The translations under genes were made by a program, and so were the position numbers. Shown here in pieces: positions 7,165-15,924 of a DNA stretch of 64,000 nt (the first letter of the stretch is position 1; each line of letters begins with the position of its first letter). The DNA is from Streptomyces caelestis (lineage in GTDB: Bacteria; Actinomycetota; Actinomycetes; Streptomycetales; Streptomycetaceae), in the NCBI RefSeq assembly GCF_014205255.1, contig NZ_JACHNE010000001.1:7998001-8062000 (forward strand), given 5' to 3'. A model generated the notes under the pieces. The model did no database searches and was not told where the DNA came from. It was given only the letters and a program-made list of their open reading frames with translations.

Positions 7165-9609
7165 CGCTCACCGTCCTGGTGACCGGGCTCGCCGTGGCGA
7201 TCCTGGCCGGCTGGGGTCTCGTCGAGGCGTTCCCGGAACGCTGCCCCGCGGCGAACGCCTGGCCTGGGCGGCGAACCGGGTCCTGGGCGGCCTGGTGCCC
7301 GCGGGCAGCATCGACGGCCGCCCGCCGCACGCCCTGTTCTTCCTGCTCGGCCTGTTCGGCGCGCTCGCCCTGCTGAACGCCGCCGCCACCCTGTTCCGCT
7401 CGCAGCGCCTGGAAGCCGCCCTGCACGACGACGAGGAGGCCCGCATCCGCGCCCTCCTCGCCCGCTACGGCGACCAGGACTCCCTCGGCTACTTCGCCAC
7501 CCGTCGCGACAAGGCCGTCGTCTTCTCGCCCAGCGGCAAGGCCGCCGTCACCTACCGCGTCGAGGCCGGCGTGTGCCTGGCGAGCGGGGACCCGGTGGGC
7601 GACCGGGAGGCCTGGCCGCACGCGATCGCCGCCTGGCAGGAGGTGGCCCGCCGACACGCCTGGGTGCCCGCCGTGATGGGCGCGTCCGAGGAGGGCGCCA
7701 GGGCCTTCGTCCGCGCCGGGCTCGGCGCGCTCCAGCTCGGCGACGAGGCGATCCTGCACGACCTCGACGGCCGCGACATGCGCGTCACCCGCCAGGCCGT
7801 CAACCGCGTCCGCCGCACCGGCGCGACCTGCCGCGTCCGCCGTCACTCCACCCTGGGCGAGGAGGAGACGCGGCAGATCGTCGAACGGGCCGACGCCTGG
7901 CGCGACACCGAGACCGAGCGCGGCTGCTCCATGGCCCTGGACCGGCTCGGCGACCCGGCCGACGGCGACTGCCTCCTCGTCGAGGCCCACGACAAGGACG
8001 GCCGCCTCCTCGCCCTCCAGTCCTTCGTGCCCTGGGGCAGGGACGGCGTCTCCCTGGACCTGATGCGCCGTGACCGCACCGCCCCCAACGGCGTCATGGA
8101 GTTCATGGTCGCCGAACTGTGCCACGCCGCACCGAAACTGGGCGTGCGCAGGATCTCGCTGAACTTCGCCGTCTTCCGCTCGGTGTTCGAGGAGGGCGCC
8201 CGCATCGGCGCCGGGCCGGTGCTCCGCCTCTGGCGCCGCCTGCTGCTGTTCTTCTCCAAGTGGTGGCAACTGGAGGCCCTGTACCGGTCCAACGCCAAGT
8301 ACCACCCCGAGTGGTACCCCCGCTTCCTCTGCTACGCGGAGGCCGCCTCCCTCGCCCGGGTCGGACTCGCATCCGGCGTCGCCGAGGGCTTCGTCTCCGT
8401 ACCGTCGATGCGCACGTTGTGAGGAAGAGGAAGAGGGCACTCGAAGGGCGGACAGCGGCCCGCCACCACGGAGGGGCTGCCGTCACTGGCGGCGCTCGGC
8501 CTCGCCGGAGGGGACGGGACCGAGCCCGCCGACCCTCTCGCCGCCCTGCCCGACCAGGTTCGGGTCCGGCACCGCAGCCTGGCCGACCCGGAGGCCAAGG
8601 TCCGCCGCCGCTACCTCGACCTGGTCGCGAGCCCCGACGCCCGCGAGGTGATCCGCGCCCGCTCCACCGCCGTCCAGGCGCTGCGCCAGGGCCTGCTGGA
8701 ACGCGGCTACCTGGAGGTCGAGATACCGATGCTCCAGCAGATCCACGGCGGCGCCAACGCCCGCCCCTTCACCACCCACATCAACGCCTACGACCTCGAC
8801 CTCTACCTGCGCATCGCCCCGGAGCTGTACCTGAAGCGGCTGTGCGTCGGCGGCCTGGAGAAGGTCTTCGAGCTGGGCCGCACCTTCCGCAACGAGGGCG
8901 TCTCCTACAAGCACAACCCCGAGTTCACCATGCTGGAGGCCTACCAGGCCTTCGCCGACCACGACGTGATGCTCGACCTCGTCCGCGAACTCGTCCAGGG
9001 CGCCGCGACCGCCGCCTTCGGCACGCCCGTGGCCCACAAGGACGGCAAGGAGTACGACATCTCCGGGCCGTGGCCGGTCAGGACCGTTTACGCTGCCGTC
9101 AGCGAGGCCCTCGGCGAGGAGATCCACCCGGGCACGGACATCGAGACCCTCAAGCGCCTGTGCGACCGCGCGGGCGTGCCGTACACCGCCGACGACGGCC
9201 ACGGCGACGTCGTCCTGGAGATGTACGAGCGGCTGGTGGAGGAGCGGACCCGGTTGCCGACCTTCGACAAGGACTTCCCGACCGACGTCTCCCCGCTCAC
9301 CCGGCAGCACCGCACCGACCCGCGCCTCGCCGAACGCTGGGACCTCGTCGCCTTCGGCACCGAACTGGGCACCGCCTACTCGAGCTGACCGACCCCGTCG
9401 AGCAGCGCCGCCGCCTCACCGCCCAGTCCCTTCTCGCCGCCGGGGGCGATCCCGAGGCGATGGAACGCGACGAGGACTTCCTCGACGCCCTGGAGTACGC
9501 CATGCCGCCCACCGGCGGCCTCAGCATCGGCGTCGACCGGCTGGTCATGTTCCTCACCGGGCTGACGATCCGGGAGACCCTGCCGTTCCCCCTCGTGCGC
9601 CGCCACTGA
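7165..9609 (+). pseudogene. lysX: lysX relic: lysyl-phosphatidylglycerol synthase fused to lysyl-tRNA ligase, multiply broken
   Basis: Intact actinobacterial LysX (about 1,100 residues) has a membrane flippase part, a DUF2156 aminoacyl-PG synthase part and a C-terminal LysRS. Here the front half is missing. What remains begins with a membrane helix (LTVLVTGLAVAILAGWGLVEAF), changes frame near 7265, then gives a long synthase segment (7295-8422; YFATRRDKAVVFSPSGKAAV, VMEFMVAELCHAAPK) that stops at 8422. The LysRS catalytic domain resumes about 100 bases later (LADPEAKVRRRYLDL, FRNEGVSYKHNPEFTMLEAY) but the OB-fold anticodon domain between them is gone. A one-base insertion near 9382 truncates it at TAYSS; the remaining motif 3 (GGLSIGVDRLVMFLTG) lies in another frame to 9609. 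The gene added Lys to membrane phosphatidylglycerol; it cannot now. Confidence 0.85.
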
Positions 9610-9698
9610 CCCTTCCGCGTGGGCCATTCGGGTGAAAACATGCCGCCGCACCGGTGTTGCTCAGGTGCGTCGGCCTTCCGCCGGGCGACTGATGAGTC

Positions 9699-10532
9699 AT
9701 GAAGAAGGATCAGTTGCTCACCCGTCGCCGGCTGTTGATCGCGGGCACCGGCGCCGTGGGAGCGGCCGCCACGGCCGGTGTGCTCACGGCGGTCACCGGG
9801 GACGGCCCCGCCGGGTCCGACCCGGTCGCGGGGCCCCAGGCCCGCCGCCCGCTCGGCTCCTCCGCGTACCGCCTCCAGCCCCTGACCGGATACGGCCCGC
9901 CGCAGGCCGCGCCCCGCCGGACCCTGGTACGCCGCGAACCGCTGCTGCGCGTCTCCGGCCGCGGTCGCACCATGGTGCTGACCTTCGACGACGGCCCCGA
10001 CCCCCGCTACACCCCGGACATCCTCGACATCCTGGCCGAGTACGACGTGCGCGCGATGTTCTTCGTGTGCGGCGAGAAGGTCGCCGGCAGCCCGAACCTG
10101 CTGGCCCGGATGGCCGACGAGGGCCATGTCGTCGGGAACCACACCTGGTCCCACCCGATGCTCACCCGCCTCACCCGCCGGCAGATCCGCTCCCAGATGG
10201 AACGCACCTGCGACGTCATCGAGGAGGCCTGCGGTGAGCCCCCCGAGTGGTTCCGCGCCCCCTACGGCGCCTGGAACCGTGCCGCCTTCCAACTGGGCGC
10301 CGAACTCGGCATGGAAGCGCTCGGCTGGACGCTCGACACCCTCGACTGGGCCAAGCCCGGCACCCGCGCCATTGTCCGCCGGGTGGAACGCGGCGCCGCC
10401 CCCGGCGTCGTGGTGCTCTCGCACGACGCCGGGGGCGACCGCTCGCAGAGCGTGCGGGCCCTGCGACGCTATCTGCCCGAACTGCTGGACTCCGGCTACC
10501 ACGTCACCGTGCCCCGGCGGCACTACGCGTGA
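9699..10532 (+). CDS. Tat-exported polysaccharide deacetylase (NodB domain)
   Basis: 277 residues. The N-terminus has a twin-arginine-type signal (LLTRRRLLIAGTGAVGAAA), so export in folded form is likely. The NodB homology domain runs from about residue 85 to the end with all five motifs: TFDDGPDPRY (catalytic Asp-Asp), HTWSHP (metal His pair), RAPYGAWN, a Trp motif (LGWTLDTLDWAKPG) and SHDAGG. Members remove acetyl groups from peptidoglycan or other N-acetylglucosamine polymers. It sits beside a sortase and exported proteins, consistent with cell-wall work. It differs from the two deacetylase lipoproteins at 46.2 and 49.7 kb in being much shorter and lacking their N-terminal domain. Confidence 0.9.
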   Translation: MKKDQLLTRRRLLIAGTGAVGAAATAGVLTAVTGDGPAGSDPVAGPQARRPLGSSAYRLQPLTGYGPPQAAPRRTLVRREPLLRVSGRGRTMVLTFDDGPDPRYTPDILDILAEYDVRAMFFVCGEKVAGSPNLLARMADEGHVVGNHTWSHPMLTRLTRRQIRSQMERTCDVIEEACGEPPEWFRAPYGAWNRAAFQLGAELGMEALGWTLDTLDWAKPGTRAIVRRVERGAAPGVVVLSHDAGGDRSQSVRALRRYLPELLDSGYHVTVPRRHYA

Positions 10533-10613
10533 GACATGCCGTCGGGGCATGAGACATGGCGTCGGGCCTTCGCCCGCCCGGCCGGGAACGCTCAGCGCGG
10601 GAACGCTCAGCGC
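10532..10613. repeat. Short tandem duplications in the deacetylase/sortase gap
   Basis: Two sets lie end to end. A roughly 20-base unit (GAGACATGCCGTCGGGGCAT, then a copy with four changes) begins at the deacetylase stop. GGGAACGCTCAGCGC is then perfectly duplicated at 10584-10598 and 10599-10613. The second copy contains the stop codon of the sortase gene, so an in-step duplication happened right at the gene end. No U-rich terminator is present. Confidence 0.75.
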
Positions 10614-11287
10614 ACCTCGACCAGGCGGGCGAAGGCGACGACGTTGCCCTCGTAGCCGTTCTGCTGGGAGAAACCGCCGCCGCAGGTGATGACCCGCAGC
10701 TCCGCCGTGCCCTTGGAGGCGTAGACGCGGTCGCCGGGGAAGTTGTCCTTCTCGAAGACCTCGACGCCGTAGATCTCGAAGACGGCGGTCTTTCCGTCCT
10801 GTCGGGCGACCTCGACGCCGTTCCCCTTCTTGAGGGCCCCGAGTCCGTAGAACACGGCGGGGCCCTGCTGGTTGTCGACATGGCCGACGACGACCGCGGT
10901 GCCCTTCTCGCCGGGGGTGACGGCACCGGTGAACCAGCCGGCCAGGTTCGGGTCCTCCGGGGGCGGCGCGCCGACCCAGCCGTCCGCGTCCAGGCCCACG
11001 GGAATGATCGGCGCGTCGACCTGGATCGCGGGGATCCTGACCCGGTCCGGGAGGGCGTAGGGGAGGGGCTTGACGGCGCTGCCGCCGACCCCGGCGAAGG
11101 TGTCCCCGGGCACGCGGCTGTCCGCCGCGGCCGCGGTCGCCGGCTGCGGCGGGCCCTCGTCGAATTCCCCCGAACCATTCCGGATGAGCGCGAGGCCGGT
11201 CAGCAGAACCAGCGCTATCACGCCCCACGGGGCGCGCTTCTTCCGCCGCGCCTCCTCTTCCGCCTCGGCCAGCTCGGACGCAGACAT
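10607..11287 (-). CDS. Class F sortase
   Basis: 226 residues from the ATG at 11287, chosen because GAGAGGGG lies just upstream; an in-frame ATG at 11332 would add 15 poor residues. After a short charged cytoplasmic start comes one membrane helix (WGVIALVLLTGLALI), then an external sortase domain. The catalytic His is in VVGHVDNQ, the Cys in RVITCGGGF, and the conserved Arg probably in the final FARLVEVR. Class F enzymes are actinobacterial transpeptidases with poorly known substrates; they cut a C-terminal sorting signal and join the protein to the wall. The flanking genes encode exported proteins ending in a membrane helix plus Arg, which makes them possible substrates, although none has a clear LPxTG. 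Confidence 0.9.
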   Translation of the reverse strand: MSASELAEAEEEARRKKRAPWGVIALVLLTGLALIRNGSGEFDEGPPQPATAAAADSRVPGDTFAGVGGSAVKPLPYALPDRVRIPAIQVDAPIIPVGLDADGWVGAPPPEDPNLAGWFTGAVTPGEKGTAVVVGHVDNQQGPAVFYGLGALKKGNGVEVARQDGKTAVFEIYGVEVFEKDNFPGDRVYASKGTAELRVITCGGGFSQQNGYEGNVVAFARLVEVR

Positions 11288-11660
11288 GGGCCATCCCCTC
11301 TCGACGCGGCCGTCGCCGTGTCGTTCGCGCATACCAGAACGCTAAGTGCCGCGCCCGAAACCGGCGACGGGACAGGAGCGAACGGGTGGCCCCGGGGCTG
11401 CCGGGGGTGGCCCAGGGCTGTCGGAGCTGGTTCCGGGACCATGAGGTGCGCCATCCGAGTTGCCGCCGTGAGGAATTTTCTGACCGTCCGTGACCTGCGG
11501 CGATATCCGATTGTGCGGAGGTCCCGCGGTGCCTTCTCTCACCGGGACGGACTATTCCCGAAATGCGGGTCGGCGCAAGGCGACTGACTGTCTTTCTGGG
11601 AGGCGCTTTCTCGCCGATCGACCGGGGACGGGTCCCGGGGCGTCTTCCGCGGAGGTTCAC

Positions 11661-12149
11661 ATGCGTAACACTCGTGCCCTGGCGGTCGCCGGCGCCGCGG
11701 TCGCCGCCCTCGGCCTCTCCGCCCCCGCTGCCGTCGCGTGGGACACACCCAGCAACATCGTCGCCCTGCCCAGCGTGATCGCCCGCGGCGGCCAGCTGAC
11801 CATCACGGTCGACGGCTGCCGCCACGGTGGCACGGCGACCTCTGACGCGTTCACGATGCCGGCGAGGCTCTCGCCCACCTCCGGCGCGAAGGAGACGGCG
11901 AGGGGTACCGCCACCATCAGGAACAACGCCCACCCGGGGCCGTACGACATCACGGTCACGTGCGACGGCAAGAGTCTGACCAAGCCTCAGGCCTTCAGTG
12001 TCATCGGCGGTGTCCGCGGCGGTATCGGCGGCAGCAGCACCACCGGTGCGACTCCGACCGACATGGCCATCGGCGGTGGGCTCGTGGCCGCCGCGGTCGT
12101 CGGCGGCGGGGTGTTCTGGATGCGCCGCCGTGCCGAGCGGCACGTCTGA
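11661..12149 (+). CDS. Exported protein with C-terminal membrane anchor, possible sortase client
   Basis: 162 residues. A Sec signal (ALAVAGAAVAALGLSAPAAVA) is followed by a beta-rich domain with two cysteines spaced as a probable disulfide (TVDGCRHGG ... DITVTCDGK). A Ser/Thr/Gly linker, one membrane helix (MAIGGGLVAAAVVGGGVFWM) and RRRAERHV then end the protein. That tail has the shape of a sortase signal (helix plus Arg) but the motif before it (TTGATPTD) is not LPxTG. The ATG at 11661 has GGAGG eight bases upstream; the frame is open further upstream but unlikely to be coding. It faces the sortase gene divergently and converges on a similar protein at 12255-12806. Confidence 0.82.
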   Translation: MRNTRALAVAGAAVAALGLSAPAAVAWDTPSNIVALPSVIARGGQLTITVDGCRHGGTATSDAFTMPARLSPTSGAKETARGTATIRNNAHPGPYDITVTCDGKSLTKPQAFSVIGGVRGGIGGSSTTGATPTDMAIGGGLVAAAVVGGGVFWMRRRAERHV

Positions 12150-12193
12150 CGCCTCAATTCCCGCTCCTTCGACGAGCCGCCTCGCACGTGAAC

Positions 12194-12235
12194 GGTCTTC
12201 GCCCCGGATCCCTCGACGGATCCGGGGCGAAGACC
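12194..12235. terminator. Bidirectional terminator hairpin
   Basis: GGTCTTCGCCCCGGATCC (12194-12211) and its perfect reverse complement (12218-12235) enclose a six-base loop. It lies exactly between two convergent genes (stops at 12149 and 12255), so it can serve both. There is no U-tract, which is common for Streptomyces terminators. Confidence 0.88.
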
Positions 12236-12254
12236 TGCGCGATGCGCGGACCGG

Positions 12255-12806
12255 TCAGCCGGCGTCCTCGTCGGTGCGGCGGCGTGCGAAGTGGTTCGCC
12301 GTGCCCAGCGCGCCGGCGATGAGCAAGGCGCCGAGACCGATCTCCTTGAGGTCGAAACCGGCGAGGGTGCCGCCCTCTCCGGCGTGCACGCCCTTCGACG
12401 GGTGGCGGTGGTGGTCCGAGGGGTGACGCGTGGGGTGGTGGGTGGGGTGATGCGTCGGACGGCCGCCGGCGATGGTCAGGCGCGCGGTGCCGCTCGACTC
12501 GTCACAGACGAACTCCACGTCGTACACGGCGCCGGGCTTGGCGTCCCAGTCGACCCTGGTCGTCGCCGACGACTCCTCCGGCGGGATGACGACCACGTCG
12601 AAGACCGGTGAGGAGACCGCCGCCTCACCCTCGCAGGCTTTGTTGCGCTCCACCCGCAGCGTGACCCGACCGCCCGCCGCGACGGTGGAGGGCTCGACGC
12701 CGAAACCGAAATCGGTCTGCATGGCGGCGTCGGCCGGCATGCAGGAGGTGAGGGCGCCGGCGCCCAGCAGTACGGCCGAGGCCGAAGCGGCGCATATCGC
12801 GCGCAT
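12255..12806 (-). CDS. Exported protein with His-rich linker and C-terminal membrane helix
   Basis: 183 residues. It has a signal peptide (AASASAVLLGAGALTSCMPADAA), possibly lipoprotein-type with cysteine after LTS. A beta-rich domain has two cysteines (ERNKACEG ... VEFVCDESSG), arranged as in the protein at 11661-12149. A low-complexity linker of PTHHPTHHPTRHPSDHHRHP type carries ten histidines and could bind metal. It ends in a membrane helix (IGLGALLIAGALGTANHF) and ARRRTDEDAG. I infer that it is a diverged sister of the 11661 protein and another possible class F sortase client. GGAGG precedes the ATG at 12806. Function unknown. Confidence 0.82.
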   Translation of the reverse strand: MRAICAASASAVLLGAGALTSCMPADAAMQTDFGFGVEPSTVAAGGRVTLRVERNKACEGEAAVSSPVFDVVVIPPEESSATTRVDWDAKPGAVYDVEFVCDESSGTARLTIAGGRPTHHPTHHPTRHPSDHHRHPSKGVHAGEGGTLAGFDLKEIGLGALLIAGALGTANHFARRRTDEDAG

Positions 12807-13028
12807 GTGAATCCTCCGGGTCCCCGAGGAGCAGCCGCGGACCTGTTCCGCTCACGTCATAAATGCACCTCGATGCCCGAAACGCTAAGAACGCGCGCAC
12901 GGCGGCGCGATCGCAGTAGCGCGAATGGGGCACACGTATGGGCCGCCTGGCGGAACCCGGTTGACGCGGCCGGGGGACGGCGACGGTGTGTCGCTCGCCC
13001 CCGGCCGGGTTCCGTGGTGCGGGTGCCG

Positions 13029-13793
13029 TCAGTCCCCGGCGCCGGGGAAGAGGTTCAGGAACGGGTCCGCCGACGCGGTCACGCCCCTGCTGTAGGGCGA
13101 GTCGAAGTCCCAGATCAGAAACAGCAGGAAGGCGATCAGTGCCGAGAACAGCCCGGCGAGGACCAGTTCACGCGTCGTTCTGCGGATCTGGAGGGCGAAG
13201 ATCATCCCGATGGTGACGACGGCTCCGGTGATCAGCCCGAACCACACCACGCCCGGCATGGTCTCCCCGGTCGACTCCGCCCGGGCGATCCGGGCCTGGC
13301 TGGCCGCGGTCACCTGGTCGAGGAGCGGCTGGTAGGCCTGGGCCTGGAAGTCCGTCTCCGGTTCGTAGTCGGTGACGTCCTGGCGGACACGCTCGAAGAG
13401 CTCACGGCCGCGCTCGGTGACCTGGCCCTTGTCGGCCATGGTGTCCCACTCGGTGGTGACGACATGGCTCACGTACGTGTGGATGTCGTCCCGGATGCGG
13501 TCGCGTACGTCGTCCGGGTAGACCCGGACCCGCTCCGAGATCTCGTGCAGCGCGGTGGCCTCCGCCTGGACGTGGTCCTGGGCGGCGCTGCGCCCCTCCC
13601 ACACACCGGCGATCGCCAGACCCAGGACGATGGCGTACACCACGCCGATCCACATCGTCATGTACTCGATGACGTCAGGGGTCTCGCTGGGGTCCTCGTC
13701 TTCGGACGCCGTGCGATGGCGTACGAAGGTGATGACGACCACCACCACACAGGCGGCCAGCATCGCGAGGGTGAGAACAAGCCATTCCGGCAA
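13029..13793 (-). CDS. DUF4239-type integral membrane protein
   Basis: 254 residues with four predicted membrane helices: at the N-terminus (VLTLAMLAACVVVVVITFV), near residue 47 (MWIGVVYAIVLGLAIAGVW), and two near the C-terminus (VVWFGLITGAVVTIGMIF, VLAGLFSALIAFLLFLIW). Between the second and third lies a helical, charged segment of about 100 residues. The layout and the 'YAIVLGL...VWEGR' stretch fit the DUF4239 (bestrophin-like) family, whose function is not established. It has no close operon partner: the upstream gene (13818) is on the same strand 25-70 bases away, so the two may be cotranscribed. Confidence 0.8.
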   Translation of the reverse strand: MPEWLVLTLAMLAACVVVVVITFVRHRTASEDEDPSETPDVIEYMTMWIGVVYAIVLGLAIAGVWEGRSAAQDHVQAEATALHEISERVRVYPDDVRDRIRDDIHTYVSHVVTTEWDTMADKGQVTERGRELFERVRQDVTDYEPETDFQAQAYQPLLDQVTAASQARIARAESTGETMPGVVWFGLITGAVVTIGMIFALQIRRTTRELVLAGLFSALIAFLLFLIWDFDSPYSRGVTASADPFLNLFPGAGD

Positions 13794-13817
13794 GAGATGC
13801 CTCCAGAGCTTCAGGGG

Positions 13818-14444
13818 TCAGCGCGCGCGCAGCGCGGCGACGGCGACCACCGCGGGCACCGTGACGAGCAGGACGAAGGTGAGCGGCGACATGCTGTTGC
13901 TCGCCGGTCGTGGCCGCGGCGCGGCGCGGTACCGGGGGTAGTGCACGGGTGTCGCGGACGGACGCGGGGTGGGCTTCGCCGACGGCTTCGGGGCCGGGGC
14001 GGGGAGCGGGGGAGGTACGGGCCTGGGGGCCGGCCGGGGCGGCGCCGCCGGGCGTGGCGTGGGCGGCGGAGGCGGAGGCGGTGGTGGTGGCTCCGGTCTG
14101 GCCGTGGGGGTCGGTTTCGGCGGTGGGGGCGGGGGTGGCGTCGGGTCAGGTGACGGCGTCGGGTCCGGTGTCGGTGTCGGCGGTGGGGGTGTCGGGGTGG
14201 GCGTGGGCGTGGGCGTGGGGGTCGGTGCGGGTGTCGGGCACGGTGGCTTGGTCGGCCAGGTCCTGCTTCCGGCGACCGCCACCGCCTCCGTGCCGTCCGG
14301 CCCCGTCGAGGCGTACGCACAGGCGTCGGCCACCGCCACTCCGGCCGGGGCGCCGACGAGCGCCCAGGTCAGCGTCGCCACCGCCAAGGCCCTTGCGGCG
14401 AGGGCGGATTGTGTCGATAGGGGTCCATGCACGACGGAGATCAT
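13818..14444 (-). CDS. Proline-rich exported protein with C-terminal membrane helix
   Basis: 208 residues from the ATG at 14444. A signal peptide (ALAVATLTWALVGAPAGVAVADA) is followed by a short cysteine-containing segment (ADACAYAST, TKPPCPTP). About 100 residues of Pro/Thr repeats come next (TPTPTPTP, PPPPPPPP, RPAPRPVPP), then a membrane helix (LTFVLLVTVPAVVAVAALRAR) at the very end. The Pro-rich part would form a stiff stalk through the cell wall. The design, a small outer domain, a wall-spanning stalk and a C-terminal helix, resembles surface-anchored proteins and fits the sortase neighbourhood. The very high Pro content shows as a G/T-rich plus strand. Function unknown; a longer upstream start is possible but of poor quality. 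Confidence 0.72.
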   Translation of the reverse strand: MISVVHGPLSTQSALAARALAVATLTWALVGAPAGVAVADACAYASTGPDGTEAVAVAGSRTWPTKPPCPTPAPTPTPTPTPTPTPPPPTPTPDPTPSPDPTPPPPPPPKPTPTARPEPPPPPPPPPPTPRPAAPPRPAPRPVPPPLPAPAPKPSAKPTPRPSATPVHYPRYRAAPRPRPASNSMSPLTFVLLVTVPAVVAVAALRAR

Positions 14445-14701
14445 GAGCTTTGTTCCGCCGGGACGCGCCGGAGCGCAAGGGGATTGGCCCGAAAGAGGGA
14501 TTTCCGGGTTCCGCCGGTTTGCCGGGCGCCGCCGCGGGCTTTCGGTGCGTCCCCGTGCGGGGTGGCGAGCGGCGGCCGTCACGGGTTCCGGAAAGAAATT
14601 TGGCCGGTGGTTGAACACAAACACCGCTCCCGTGCGTACTCATGACCGTGCGGCGGCGCAGCAGGGCGCTGCAACACCCTTGGGATTATGGGGAGTTGAC
14701 G

Positions 14702-15685
14702 ATGAAGACCTCCTGGCGGAGCGCCTCACTCGTGGCGAGCGCCGCGGCGGTCCTGGCGCTGACGACGGCGTGCGGTCAGGACAGCCCACCGGCGGCCAGC
14801 CAGAACGTGGGTGCCACGGCGGCGCCCGGGGACTACGGAAGCATCGGCACCGGGAACGGAGTCGCCGGTACGGCCGGCACCGCGGGCGGCCAGCAGGCCG
14901 CGCCGAGCCCTTCCAGCCCGTCCAACCCCGCGGGCAAGCTGTCCGTCGCCACCGCCGAAGAGGTCGGCAAGGTGGTGACCGACAGCCTGGGACTCACCCT
15001 GTACCGGTTCGACCAGGACAGCGAGCAGCCGCCCAAGTCGAACTGCGACGGCGACTGCGCCAAGACCTGGCCGCCGGTGCCCGCGGACGACGCGGAGGCC
15101 GGCGAGGGCATCGACAAGGCGCTGCTCGGCTCGGTCACCCGAGCCGACGGCACCAAGCAGCTGACCGTCGGCGGCTGGCCGGCCTACCGCTACGCCAAGG
15201 ACGTCAACGCCGGTGACGTCAAGGGCCAGGGCGTGGGCGGCAAGTGGTACGCGCTGGCCCCCGACGGCAAGAAGGCGCAGGGGGGCGGCGCCGGCGGCGA
15301 GGGGACCGAGGCGCTGCCCGGGCTGTCCACCCGCAACGACCCCAAGCTCGGCGAGATCGTCGTCGACAAGAACGGCATGACCGTCTACCGGTTCAAGAAG
15401 GACGAGGCCTGGCCCAAGCCGGTCTCCAACTGCTCCGGCGCGTGCCTGGAGAAGTGGCCGCTCGTGGAGCCCGTCGACTACGCCGACACCAAGGGCATCC
15501 AGGAGAAGGGCTACATGATCTTCGACCGGACCGACGGCAAGGGCAAGCAGCAGACGATCAACTGCTCGCCGATCTACACCTTCGCCGGTGACAAGGCTCC
15601 CGGCGACACCAACGGCCAGGGCGTCGGCGGCACCTGGTACGCCGTGCGGCCCGACGGGAAGCTGGTCGGCGCGTCCGAGAAGTAG
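14702..15685 (+). CDS. SCO0930-family lipoprotein with two repeated domains
   Basis: 327 residues. A lipoprotein signal with cleavage before the Cys in LTTACGQ comes first. After a Gly/Ala/Ser linker come two related domains (about 80-195 and 215-325) of the secreted-repeat type (PF03640-like). Each has a 'G(L/M)T(L/V)YRF' strand, a CxGxC pair (SNCDGDCAKTWPP; SNCSGACLEKWP) and a GQGVGGxWYA ending. The paired cysteines probably form disulfides outside the cell. Function is unknown; the family is frequent in Streptomyces. In S. coelicolor it lies next to the rmdA locus as here. The ATG at 14702 is preceded by GGGGAG. A strong hairpin terminator follows the gene. Confidence 0.9.
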   Translation: MKTSWRSASLVASAAAVLALTTACGQDSPPAASQNVGATAAPGDYGSIGTGNGVAGTAGTAGGQQAAPSPSSPSNPAGKLSVATAEEVGKVVTDSLGLTLYRFDQDSEQPPKSNCDGDCAKTWPPVPADDAEAGEGIDKALLGSVTRADGTKQLTVGGWPAYRYAKDVNAGDVKGQGVGGKWYALAPDGKKAQGGGAGGEGTEALPGLSTRNDPKLGEIVVDKNGMTVYRFKKDEAWPKPVSNCSGACLEKWPLVEPVDYADTKGIQEKGYMIFDRTDGKGKQQTINCSPIYTFAGDKAPGDTNGQGVGGTWYAVRPDGKLVGASEK

Positions 15686-15706
15686 AGAAACCTCCCCAGC
15701 CGACCC

Positions 15707-15746
15707 GGTCCGCCTCTCCGTGACTCACGGAGGGGCGGGCCGTTTT
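15707..15746 (+). terminator. Terminator of the lipoprotein gene
   Basis: GGTCCGCCTCTCCGTGA (15707-15723) pairs with TCACGGAGGGGCGGGCC (15725-15741), with two G-T pairs and a one-base gap, followed by a TTTT run at 15743-15746. It lies 22 bases after the lipoprotein stop, the classical intrinsic terminator form. Confidence 0.85.
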
Positions 15747-15924
15747 GACGTGCTCGGACACTGTTCGTCCTATGTTCGAAGGGCAGGCACGCGGGTATCA
15801 ACTCGGCACGTGCCGCAGGCAGTGACCGGTAACGGATGGTCAATTTCCGTTTCGGGTCGCTCCATTGGCGGGCGATCAGTAGCCTCTGCTCGAACACCGG
15901 ATCGCCTACGCCTTGGAGAGATAG

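Noticed and set aside
7165..9609. Treating 7295-8422 and 8648-9388 as two functional proteins
   Set aside because: Each is only part of one LysX domain, the frames of the pieces differ, and essential segments (membrane half, OB fold, motif 3 in frame) are missing.
9297..12143. 948-codon open frame on the minus strand
   Set aside because: It runs antisense and through several real genes, is Arg/Gly/Pro-rich and has no recognisable domain; it is a shadow of high third-position GC, apart from the short part in frame with other features.
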